Shown here in pieces: positions 8,452 through 16,195 of a stretch of DNA of 45,566 bases (position 1 is the stretch's first letter; every line of letters begins with the position of its first letter). The translations under genes were made by a program, and so were the position numbers. Below the pieces are notes generated by a model. The model did no database searches, was not told the origin of the DNA, and saw only the letters and a program-made list of their open reading frames with translations. Source of the stretch: Herpetosiphonaceae bacterium (lineage in GTDB: Bacteria; Chloroflexota; Chloroflexia; Chloroflexales; Kallotenuaceae); assembly GCA_036374795.1 (NCBI GenBank), contig DASUTC010000143.1, positions 1 to 45,566 of the forward strand, given 5' to 3'.

Positions 8452-10539
8452 ATGCCGATTCACACGACCGATCAGGGATGGGTTTTGGAGACGGCGACAA
8501 CCGGCTATGCGCTGGGCCTGAACCAGGCTGGATTGCTCACACACCGCTACTGGGGGGCGCGGCTCCCGACGCCCGACGACTACCCCGCCGCGCCGAATCC
8601 GGAGATGTGGAGTGCGTTCAACAACCCGGCCCAGCGCACGCCCGAAGAGTATCCCGGCTACGAAGATATTAAGTTCATCGACCCATGTCTGAAGGTCGCG
8701 TTCGCCGACGGCGTGCGCGATGTCGTGCTCCGCTTCGAGTCGGCGGAGGTGCGCGCGGGCGATGTGCCTGAGCTCCGCATCCACCTGCGCGATACGGTCT
8801 ATCCCTTCCGCGCGACCCTGCACTACCGTGTCCATGCGGCCTACGATCTGATCGAGCGCGCGGCGACGGTTGCCAACGCTGGCGACGCGCCCGTGATCAT
8901 CGAGCGGATCTGGTCGGCGCAGTGGCACATGCCGCCGGGCGATACCTACCGCCTGACCCATCTGAGCGGTCGGCATATGGACGAGATGCATCTCCGCCGC
9001 GAGCCGCTGGTGCAGGGCCTTAAGGTGCTGGAGAGTCGGCGCATCACCTCCAGCCACCATCACAACCCATGGTTTGCTGTCGACCGTGGCAGCGCCGACG
9101 AGGACAGCGGCGAGATCTGGTTTGGCGTGCTGGCCTGGAGCGGTAACTGGAAGCTCTCCGCCGAGGTTACGGACTTCGCCTCGACGCGCATCAGCATCGG
9201 CCTGAACGACTGGGATTTTTCGTGGCGGCTCCAGCCCGGCGAGTCCTTTACCACGCCCGGCAGCTACGCGGGCTACACCGCCGAGGGCTTCGGCGGCGCG
9301 AGCCGACGGCTGCACGATTTCATCCGTGACACGCTGCTGCCCCACGGACCCGCGATCCATAAGGTGCTGTACAACTCGTGGGAGGCGACCGAGTTCGCGG
9401 TCGATCAGGAGTCGCAGATCCGACTGGCCGATCTCGCCGCCGCGATGGGCGTCGAGCTGTTTGTGATGGATGACGGCTGGTTTCATGGCCGCGACGACGA
9501 TTCCGCCGGGCTGGGCGACTGGTGGCCCGATGCGCGGAAATTCCCGCACGGGTTGCAGCCGTTGATCGCGCACGTCAACAGGCTGGGCATGGACTTCGGC
9601 CTGTGGATCGAGCCGGAGATGGTCAATCCCAACAGCGAGCTCTACCGCGCGCATCCCGGCTGGGTGCTCCACTTCCCCACGCGCGACCGAACCACGGGGC
9701 GTAACCAGCTCATCCTCAATTTCGCCCGCGCCGACGTGCAGGAGTACATCATCGACCAGATCGATCGGCTCCTGGCCGCGCACAACATCGCCTTCATCAA
9801 GTGGGACATGAACCGCAACGTGAGCGAGGCTGGCTGGCCCGATGCGCCGTGCGACGCGCGCGAGCTGTGGGTGCGCTACGTATACGGGCTGTATCACGTC
9901 TGGGGCACGCTGCGCGAGCGCCACCCGCAGGTGATCTGGCAGAGCTGCTCAGGCGGCGGCGGACGGGCCGACCTCGGCATTTTAAGCCTGGCCGACCAGA
10001 TCTGGGTCAGCGACAACACCGAGCCGACAGCGCGCCTGTCGATTCAGGAGGGCTTCTCGCAGGTCTTTCCGGCCAATACGATGGAGGCGTGGGTCACGGA
10101 TATGGGCGCGAGCTATCTGCCGCTGGCGTTCCGCTTCCATGTCAGCATGTGCGGCACGCTCGGCGTCGGCGGCCACTTGCTGCGCTGGAGTCCTGCCATG
10201 CGCGCCGAAGCAGCGCGGTGGATCGCGCTGTACAAAGAGCTTCGTCATATCATCCAGCTTGGCGATCTGTATCGGCTGCGCTCGCCGCAGGCGCACCCGT
10301 TCTCCGCGATCCAGTACATGACGAAGGACCGATCGGCGGGCATCCTGTTCGTCTTTCGCACGCACCTGCCGCCGCCGACCACGCTTCCGCCAGTGTACGT
10401 GCGCGGCCTTGACCCTTCCGCGCGCTACGAGATCGAGGGCTTCGCGGGCATAAGATCGGGCGCGGCCTGGATGCACGCGGGCGCGCAGCTTGAGCTCGCG
10501 GATTTTGAGAGTACCATACGCCGCATTCGGCGGGTATAA
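8452..10539 (+). CDS. Alpha-galactosidase, glycoside hydrolase family 36
   Basis: With ATG 8452 the enzyme has 695 residues, usual for GH36. An N-terminal beta-sandwich (from WVLETATTGYALGLNQAG) precedes the TIM barrel. Motifs include LYNSWEATEF, ELFVMDDGWFHGR, GDWWPDARKFPHGL and LWIEPEMVNPNS. The expected nucleophile is Asp452 in KWDMNR and the acid/base is Asp521 in VSDNTEP. It removes alpha-1,6-linked galactose from melibiose, raffinose-type sugars or galactomannan fragments. No signal peptide is visible, so it acts in the cytosol on sugar brought in by the adjacent ABC system. An in-frame ATG at 8347 would add 35 residues that do not look like the family; GAGGTGAGAGGA before 8452 favours the shorter form. 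Confidence 0.93.
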   Translation: MPIHTTDQGWVLETATTGYALGLNQAGLLTHRYWGARLPTPDDYPAAPNPEMWSAFNNPAQRTPEEYPGYEDIKFIDPCLKVAFADGVRDVVLRFESAEVRAGDVPELRIHLRDTVYPFRATLHYRVHAAYDLIERAATVANAGDAPVIIERIWSAQWHMPPGDTYRLTHLSGRHMDEMHLRREPLVQGLKVLESRRITSSHHHNPWFAVDRGSADEDSGEIWFGVLAWSGNWKLSAEVTDFASTRISIGLNDWDFSWRLQPGESFTTPGSYAGYTAEGFGGASRRLHDFIRDTLLPHGPAIHKVLYNSWEATEFAVDQESQIRLADLAAAMGVELFVMDDGWFHGRDDDSAGLGDWWPDARKFPHGLQPLIAHVNRLGMDFGLWIEPEMVNPNSELYRAHPGWVLHFPTRDRTTGRNQLILNFARADVQEYIIDQIDRLLAAHNIAFIKWDMNRNVSEAGWPDAPCDARELWVRYVYGLYHVWGTLRERHPQVIWQSCSGGGGRADLGILSLADQIWVSDNTEPTARLSIQEGFSQVFPANTMEAWVTDMGASYLPLAFRFHVSMCGTLGVGGHLLRWSPAMRAEAARWIALYKELRHIIQLGDLYRLRSPQAHPFSAIQYMTKDRSAGILFVFRTHLPPPTTLPPVYVRGLDPSARYEIEGFAGIRSGAAWMHAGAQLELADFESTIRRIRRV

Positions 10540-10574
10540 ACGTGAATGGTGTCACCATCGGAGGAGCGACTCCT

Positions 10575-12257
10575 ATGCAGAAGACGTGGTGGAAAGAAAG
10601 CGTTTTCTATCAGATCTATCCCCGCAGTTTCGCCGACGGCAACGGCGATGGCATCGGCGACTTCCCAGGGATGCTCGCGAAGCTGGATTACCTGCGCGAC
10701 CTTGGCATCGATGCGCTCTGGCTGTCGCCGCATTACCCGTCGCCCTTTCTCGACTGTGGCTATGACATCTCCGACTACACCGATGTCGGGCCGGAGTATG
10801 GCTCGCTCGCCGACTTCACGATCTTTCTGCGCGAGGCGCACGCTCGCGGTATCCGCGTGATCCTCGATCTCGTGCTCAATCACACCTCCGACCAGCATCC
10901 CTGGTTTCTTGAGTCGCGTGCCAGCCGCGACAATCCCAGGCGCGACTGGTATATCTGGCGCGATGGCAAGGATCATGGCCCGCCCAACAACTGGGCCTCG
11001 ATCTTCGGCGGCTCGGCCTGGGAGTACGATCGCTCCGCCGGGCAATACTACTATCACGCCTTTCTCAAGGAGCAGCCCGACCTCAACTGGCGCAACCCCG
11101 ACCTCAAGCGCGCGATGTGGGAGGTCGTGCGCTTCTGGCTCGACCTCGGCGTCGACGGATTCCGGCTCGATGCCATCGGGACTATCTTTGAACATCCCGA
11201 CCTGCCGAATCACTCGCTGGCCCTGGCACCCGACGAGTTCTTCAACGCCAATATGCTTGATCTGGCGGACTACGGCCAGCTCATGCGCTTCCAGACGCAG
11301 CAGCCGGGCCTGCATGAGCTGATGCAGGAGCTGCGGAGGCTCGTCGACGAGTACCCCGGCGACCGCGTGCTCGTCGGCGAGGATGAGGATGTGGCCTTCC
11401 ACGGCAGCGGGAATGACGAGCTCCATCTGGTGTTTAACTTCCCGCTCATGCGCGTTGATCGCCTGACGCCCGCCCATGTTCGCGCCAACCAGGCCCTCCG
11501 TCTGGCGGAGCTGCCCCGTGGCGCGTGGCCCTGCAATACCCTCGGCAATCACGATACCCCGCGCGTATGGAGCCGCTATGGCGATGGCCTGCATAACGCC
11601 GCCCTGGCACGCCTGCACCTGGCCCTGATGCTTACGCTGAAGGGCACGCCGTTTCTGTACAACGGCGAAGAGATCGGCATGGCTGATCTCGAACTGCGCG
11701 ACCTGAGCCAGATCCGCGACACCGCTGCCACAAACTACTACGAGACGCTGACCGGGAAGCTCGGCACGGCGCCGGAGGAAGCGCTGCAACGGGCTATCGC
11801 CACCACCCGCGACCGCTGCCGCAGCCCGTTCCAGTGGAGCGGCGCTCCCAACGCCGGCTTCAGCCCGCCCGATGTCCAGCCCTGGCTGCCCGTCAACCCG
11901 AACTACACCAGCGGAGTCAACGTTGCCGCGCAGGAGGACGATCCCACCTCGCTGCTCACCTTTTATCGGCGTATGCTCCGGCTGCGTCGGGAAACGTTTG
12001 CTTTGATTATCGGTGATTACCATACCCTGCACGCGCACAGCGACGACTACTTCGCCTTTCTGCGGCGCGACGCCGCGACAGGACAGAGCTGTCTCGTGGT
12101 GCTCAACTTCACCAACGAGCAGCAGACCGTCATCTTCGACTTCGGCGACCAGCAGGCGCGTCTGCTCTTCTCAAGCCAGGAGCGCGACGGCCAGAGCCTC
12201 TCGCTTGGCTGGCTCACGCTGGCACCGTTCGAGATCTTTATTGCCGAGCTGTCGTGA
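10575..12257 (+). CDS. Alpha-glucosidase / oligo-1,6-glucosidase, glycoside hydrolase family 13
   Basis: A 560-residue cytosolic GH13 enzyme starting WWKESVFYQIYPRSFADGNG, the classic opening of oligo-1,6-glucosidase and trehalose/sucrose-acting relatives. The four conserved regions are visible: DLVLNHTSDQHPWF; GVDGFRLDAIG with nucleophile Asp199; VLVGEDED with acid/base Glu269; and LGNHDTPR with transition-state stabiliser Asp327. Domain B has the NNWASIFGGSAWEYD motif of alpha-glucosidases. ATG 10575 follows GGAGGAG; the longer frame from 10542 lacks this. It follows the alpha-galactosidase by 35 bp and should hydrolyse alpha-glucosides (sucrose left from raffinose, isomaltose or maltose). 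The exact linkage cannot be decided by eye. Confidence 0.93.
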   Translation: MQKTWWKESVFYQIYPRSFADGNGDGIGDFPGMLAKLDYLRDLGIDALWLSPHYPSPFLDCGYDISDYTDVGPEYGSLADFTIFLREAHARGIRVILDLVLNHTSDQHPWFLESRASRDNPRRDWYIWRDGKDHGPPNNWASIFGGSAWEYDRSAGQYYYHAFLKEQPDLNWRNPDLKRAMWEVVRFWLDLGVDGFRLDAIGTIFEHPDLPNHSLALAPDEFFNANMLDLADYGQLMRFQTQQPGLHELMQELRRLVDEYPGDRVLVGEDEDVAFHGSGNDELHLVFNFPLMRVDRLTPAHVRANQALRLAELPRGAWPCNTLGNHDTPRVWSRYGDGLHNAALARLHLALMLTLKGTPFLYNGEEIGMADLELRDLSQIRDTAATNYYETLTGKLGTAPEEALQRAIATTRDRCRSPFQWSGAPNAGFSPPDVQPWLPVNPNYTSGVNVAAQEDDPTSLLTFYRRMLRLRRETFALIIGDYHTLHAHSDDYFAFLRRDAATGQSCLVVLNFTNEQQTVIFDFGDQQARLLFSSQERDGQSLSLGWLTLAPFEIFIAELS

Positions 12258-12266
12258 GGTCGAGCG

Positions 12267-12280
12267 CGCCACATGTGGCG
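12267..12280. repeat. 14-bp perfect palindrome after the glycosidase operon
   Basis: CGCCACATGTGGCG is fully self-complementary and lies 10 bp after the last stop codon of the operon. Without a following T-run it is only a weak terminator candidate; it could also be a binding site. Confidence 0.3.
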
Positions 12281-12417
12281 ATGCTCCGCGAGCGAGACGC
12301 GCAGATGCGGTATGAAAGCCCGCCGGAAGCTCAAATGCTCGTGCAGAATGCGGCTTTTGGCGTATGTACATGGATGCCTCGAACACTATGATAGTAAAAT
12401 TTCGACGGGAGGATACC

Positions 12418-14211
12418 ATGACACGTCGCGGGCTTTCATACCTGGCGGGGCTGCTGCTGATAGCTCTCCTGCCCTGGCAAGCTGCCGCACAGCAACCTCG
12501 GCGCTGGCTCGCCGACCCGGAATTGATTACGACACGCAAGGTGATCGGTGGAGATGGCGGTGCCTTCAGGGAAGTACGTGACAGCGTGATCGATATCGAT
12601 CTGATCGATGCCAGCAGCGGATGGGCCGTGTCCTACAGTGGCCTGCTCCAGTTCGATGGACGCTGGTGGCGGCCTGTTGAGAATCTTGGCAGCCGTATTG
12701 CCATGCGCGGGATCGACATGCGCAGCGCGAGCGACGGCTGGATTGTCGGCAGCACTTTCGTGTCGGGCGGGCCAACTAACCTGTACTACGCGCGCTACAA
12801 CGGGAGCGCCTGGCAATTTGGCGCTGACATCGTCCGCAAAGATGGCTCGGTCGGGCCGCAAAGCGGCTCGCTGGCCGATGTAGTCGTCTTTCCCGACGGC
12901 AGCGCGATTGCCGTTGGCATCGCCTATGATCAGGTTGCGCCGGGCAACTACCGGCAGCGTCCGCTGGTGCTCGTCTTCGATGGCTCGGCCTGGCGCGACC
13001 AAACGCCGGATACCTGGCGCGACGGTCAGCTTACCGACCTGAGTATGTTAAGCCAATCCGAGGGCTGGGCGACGGGTCTTTTGGGACGCCCCGGCGGCGA
13101 GGGCAGCGAGGCGGTACGGCCCGCGATTGTGCGGCTCAAGGATGGACGCTGGACTGAAGAAACGCTGCCCCGGCTGCCGATTACCAATCAGCCGTTCACG
13201 ATGTACGGCGTTAACGTGCGGCCTGAGGGCGACGGCTATGCGATCTTCTACGACGCGGGCACGCGCTGCCCGAACACTGAGCTACTGCGCTACGGCGGCG
13301 GCACCTGGACGACGGTGCCGCGCGAGACGTATGGTAACGCGCCGATATTAGCATTTGCGCTGATCCCTGGCTCGAACCAGGGCTGGGCCACGCAGAGCGG
13401 CTGCCAGGGCCGTGAGCCAAGCCAGCCGAGCCGTCGCCTGCGCTTCGACAACGGCGTGTTTATGGTCGATCCAGGCGGCGCGCGGCTTGCACCCGATGTG
13501 TACGCGCTGTTGAGCCAGGACATGCAGTGGGCTGCCTCAGGCGGCGCAATGATGCGCTATAGCGACGAGCAATTGCCGACCGAGCCGCTGCCGCCGGGTA
13601 TTGAGGCGGATGGCCTGTACTTCAAGGAAACCGGCCACTACGTCGACGATGCGTTCATCGGCTACTACCGCTCGCACGGCCTCGAATTCGGTGATCGCGG
13701 CAACTCTGCCCGCGAGTCGCTGGCGCTGTTCGGCTATCCCGTCAGCGAGGGCTTTGACGAGATCAATCCAGATACCGGTAAGGTGCTGCGCGTCCAGTAC
13801 TTCGAGCGCGCGCGCTTCGAGTACCATCGCGACAATCCAAATCCCTACAAGGTGCTGCTGGGTCGGCTCGGCGCGAATACGCTGCTCCGTCTCGGACGCA
13901 CCTTCGGCTCAGATCCAGCGCCCCCCGCTCCGGGGCCGCAATGCCAGCGCTTCAACGAGTCGCCCTTCCCGCTGTGCCCGCCGTTCCGCGACTTTTGGAA
14001 CCGGAGCGGAGGCTTGCCGGTCTTCGGCTTCCCGATCAGCGTCGCTGCCGACGAGCAGAGTCAGACCGACGGCAAAACCTATCTGACGCAGTGGTTCGAG
14101 CGCGAGCGGCTGGAGTATCACCCTGAGAATCGCGGCACGCCCTATGAGATCTTGCTTGGCCTGCTTGCCGCCGAGGAGCTGCGCGCGCGCGGCTACTTGC
14201 CCCCCAACTAA
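12418..14211 (+). CDS. Secreted propeller-like protein with two C-terminal FGYPIS repeats
   Basis: A 597-residue exported protein. Residues 1-24 are a signal peptide ending in WQAAA. Residues about 30-390 contain recurring GWAV/GWIVG/GWATG strands spaced as in beta-propellers of the BNR/Ycf48 kind. Residues 401-485 and 509-597 are two copies of a repeat common in secreted Chloroflexi proteins: FKETGHYV...F..YYRSHG, an FGYPVSEGF or FGFPISV turn, and QYFERARFEYH or QWFERERLEYH. Its biochemical role is unknown; cell-surface binding is a reasonable guess. ATG 12418 was chosen because GGGAGG lies five bases upstream and a signal peptide starts there. A strong hairpin follows the stop. Confidence 0.75.
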   Translation: MTRRGLSYLAGLLLIALLPWQAAAQQPRRWLADPELITTRKVIGGDGGAFREVRDSVIDIDLIDASSGWAVSYSGLLQFDGRWWRPVENLGSRIAMRGIDMRSASDGWIVGSTFVSGGPTNLYYARYNGSAWQFGADIVRKDGSVGPQSGSLADVVVFPDGSAIAVGIAYDQVAPGNYRQRPLVLVFDGSAWRDQTPDTWRDGQLTDLSMLSQSEGWATGLLGRPGGEGSEAVRPAIVRLKDGRWTEETLPRLPITNQPFTMYGVNVRPEGDGYAIFYDAGTRCPNTELLRYGGGTWTTVPRETYGNAPILAFALIPGSNQGWATQSGCQGREPSQPSRRLRFDNGVFMVDPGGARLAPDVYALLSQDMQWAASGGAMMRYSDEQLPTEPLPPGIEADGLYFKETGHYVDDAFIGYYRSHGLEFGDRGNSARESLALFGYPVSEGFDEINPDTGKVLRVQYFERARFEYHRDNPNPYKVLLGRLGANTLLRLGRTFGSDPAPPAPGPQCQRFNESPFPLCPPFRDFWNRSGGLPVFGFPISVAADEQSQTDGKTYLTQWFERERLEYHPENRGTPYEILLGLLAAEELRARGYLPPN

Positions 14212-14224
14212 GCCTTTCAACGCT

Positions 14225-14275
14225 ACACGACAAGACGCCGCGATGCTTATCTCTCGCGGCGTCTTGTCGTGTTTT
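14225..14275 (+). terminator. Strong stem-loop terminator
   Basis: ACACGACAAGACGCCGCGA at 14225-14243 and its exact complement at 14254-14272 form a 19-bp perfect stem with a 10-base loop, starting 14 bp after the stop of the secreted propeller-like gene and followed by a short run of T. The T-run is modest, but the stem is the best in the window. It should end transcription from upstream and insulate the next gene. Confidence 0.75.
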
Positions 14276-14361
14276 GTCTGGTCGGTGGTGTTTGGTATGA
14301 GAAATCTTGATTATCGGTAGCATCGTATCGGACTGAATTTAACATCTTTTAATAAATCCGC

Positions 14362-14390
14362 TAGACAGCCGATCCATCTTCATTTATACT
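14362..14390 (+). promoter_or_regulatory. Sigma-70-type promoter for the amidase gene pair
   Basis: TAGACA (14362-14367) and TATACT (14385-14390) are separated by exactly 17 bases in an AT-rich part of the 335-bp gap at 14212-14546. A transcript starting near 14397 would carry a leader of about 150 bases before the ATG at 14547. Nothing else is recognisable in the gap besides the terminator. Confidence 0.5.
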
Positions 14391-14546
14391 TGTTATAAAC
14401 CATTCCCCCCACAGATAGACCAACACCGATTGAGCACGCGGCTGCTTCTGCTACCAGGAGGTGCCACCCGATCGTTCTGTCAATCCACGCCCGCTCTCGT
14501 CGTTCGATCAGCTCGCACTACCTGTACATCCCTTCGGGAGGGCATT

Positions 14547-15263
14547 ATGGGCCATGCACGCTACTGGATCATAGCGCTTGTCGTCGCAGCGCTGTGTTAT
14601 GTCACCGCCGAACGCGCTCAAGCCGATTACCTGTACGACCCGTACGGCACCTGGAACGGCCATAAGATCTACCTCTCCCCTGCGCGTCACACCGACACCG
14701 GCGCACGGGGCGAGTGTGGCGGCAACAGCGAAAATACTATGGCCTACAACGCCGCCAACAACGCCACCAACGGCAATTATTACAACGACGTGTATGATCC
14801 AAGCTCGCCCTACCGCAACCTGCGCTCGCGTGGCTATCAGGTGCGCATCGGCGACACGACTTACCGCGCGGCGATCGACAACTCGAACGCCTGGGGGGCC
14901 AACATCCACATTCCGATGCACAGCAACGCCGATGTTTCCGGCCAATGCACCCGCACCGATGCTACCCGCTTCGGCACGGTGACAATCTACCGCGACACCA
15001 GCATGAACGGACGGGTCTTTGCCGAAACGCTCAACGAAAAAGTTGGACCATCCAGCCCCGGCACCCGCGACTTTAGCTGCAAGAATCCGGGCGATCCCTG
15101 CACGGTCATCGACCTCGCCGAGCTGCGCGAAACGAATGCCGTCGCGGGCTACCTTGAGTCGGAGTTTCATACCTGGAACACAGGCGTCAACTGGCTGAAG
15201 CAGCCTTCCTGGCCGTGGCGCGTCGGCTGGGCCGTCGATGCATATCTTGGCTATCCGCGCTAA
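14547..15263 (+). CDS. Secreted N-acetylmuramoyl-L-alanine amidase (Amidase_3-like)
   Basis: A 238-residue protein with a signal peptide (residues 1-28, ending ERAQA). The mature part shows the zinc amidase pattern: KIYLSPARHTDTG with the first His, GGNSENTMAYNAANN with the Glu, IHIPMHSNA with the second His, and VIDLAELRETNAVAGYLESE with the late catalytic Glu. Such enzymes cut the bond between MurNAc and L-alanine in peptidoglycan. It is shorter than many relatives and has no extra wall-binding domain. ATG 14547 follows GGGAGGG by 4 bases; the open frame extends upstream to 14430 without a plausible start. It is followed 42 bp later by a gene for a secreted protein and is likely co-transcribed with it. 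Confidence 0.75.
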   Translation: MGHARYWIIALVVAALCYVTAERAQADYLYDPYGTWNGHKIYLSPARHTDTGARGECGGNSENTMAYNAANNATNGNYYNDVYDPSSPYRNLRSRGYQVRIGDTTYRAAIDNSNAWGANIHIPMHSNADVSGQCTRTDATRFGTVTIYRDTSMNGRVFAETLNEKVGPSSPGTRDFSCKNPGDPCTVIDLAELRETNAVAGYLESEFHTWNTGVNWLKQPSWPWRVGWAVDAYLGYPR

Positions 15264-15305
15264 CCAGTCGATCAAGCTTGACCTTAAGCCACAGGAGATA
15301 GATCC

Positions 15306-16145
15306 ATGCGCCGTCTAACGTTCGCTCTCGCCGGGGCAGCTCTGGCCCTGCTCGGCCTGCAATTTTCCGCCACCGCGAACATCACGCCCGCGCCACAGCA
15401 GCGACTACAGCACTCTCCACTGGCGGCCTACCCCGGCTTTGGGCACAACCCGGAGGCAGATGAAGCGCGCTTCGATCGCGAGTCGCTGGCTCGTGAGCGC
15501 ATGACCGCCCAGTGCATGAAGCAGAAGGGCTTTCCCTACACCGAGGTAGTGCCCGTCCGCAACGCTGTGCCTGCGCCCGATCCGAACGTCAGCTATGCCG
15601 AATCGCTGAGTCCGGAGCGCCGCACGCAGTATTACATGGCGCTGTACGGCGTTGCCAATCCCAACTCGACCAACGCCGAGGAGCTTTACGATCGGAGCGG
15701 GCCGGGCGGCGGCGGCTGCCAGGGCGCGGCATTTGCCAGGATTCCAGGCGTGTTCGCCGCGCAGAGCAGCTTGAACGAGCAGTATCTTGCACTGCGCATG
15801 TCGATCAGGCGCGAGCAGCGCGTCGTCGAGGCCGAGCGGCGCTGGTCGGCGTGCATGAGCGCGCGCGGCCACCAGTATGCGACAACGGTTGATCTGCGCG
15901 CCGCGTTGGACAATGCCGCCGCCGAAGGCCGCCTCACGCCGCAACTGGAGCAGGAACACCGGCGGGCGCTGGAGGTCGGTCGGGTTTGCGGCGCACAGTC
16001 CGGCCTCGACGATACGATCGCCCAGGTGCGCGTTGAAAAAGAAATGGCCTTTGTCAAGCAGCACCAGGCGCTCCTCGATCAACACCTGGAGCGGGTGCGC
16101 AGCGAGGATGCCCTGCTCGACCAGATCCTCGGTGAGCGGAACTAA
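15306..16145 (+). CDS. Secreted protein of unknown function with paired CM.(K/A)(K/R)G motifs
   Basis: A 279-residue protein with a signal peptide (residues 1-25, cut near SATA-N). I do not recognise a named family. Two similar segments, TAQCMKQKGFPYTEV near residue 72 and WSACMSARGHQYATTV near residue 184, suggest an internal duplication. Further cysteines at GGGCQGA and GRVCGAQ could make disulphides. The C-terminal third is rich in charged helices (VRVEKEMAFVKQHQALLDQH). Similar Cys-Met...Gly...Tyr segments occur in small actinobacterial envelope proteins of unknown role. Its place directly behind an amidase gene suggests a cell-wall function. The start is supported by CAGGAGATAG upstream. 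Confidence 0.7.
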   Translation: MRRLTFALAGAALALLGLQFSATANITPAPQQRLQHSPLAAYPGFGHNPEADEARFDRESLARERMTAQCMKQKGFPYTEVVPVRNAVPAPDPNVSYAESLSPERRTQYYMALYGVANPNSTNAEELYDRSGPGGGGCQGAAFARIPGVFAAQSSLNEQYLALRMSIRREQRVVEAERRWSACMSARGHQYATTVDLRAALDNAAAEGRLTPQLEQEHRRALEVGRVCGAQSGLDDTIAQVRVEKEMAFVKQHQALLDQHLERVRSEDALLDQILGERN

Positions 16146-16161
16146 AGCTGTCATGCTCGGT

Positions 16162-16195
16162 GCCTGGGGCTGCGCCACATCGCCCCAGGCGCAGC
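16162..16195. terminator. Bidirectional hairpin between convergent genes
   Basis: GCCTGGGGC (16162-16170) pairs perfectly with GCCCCAGGC (16182-16190). An alternative pairing is GCTGCGCC (16169-16176) with GGCGCAGC (16188-16195). It fills the 50-bp gap between the secreted-protein gene and the SWIM gene, which converge here. No T-run is present. Confidence 0.5.

Noticed and set aside
8287-12038. Long open frames on the minus strand (over 500 codons) opposite the GH36 and GH13 genes
   Set aside because: They mirror the GC-rich codon pattern of the real genes; their translations have no motifs and biased His/Arg/Gln content.
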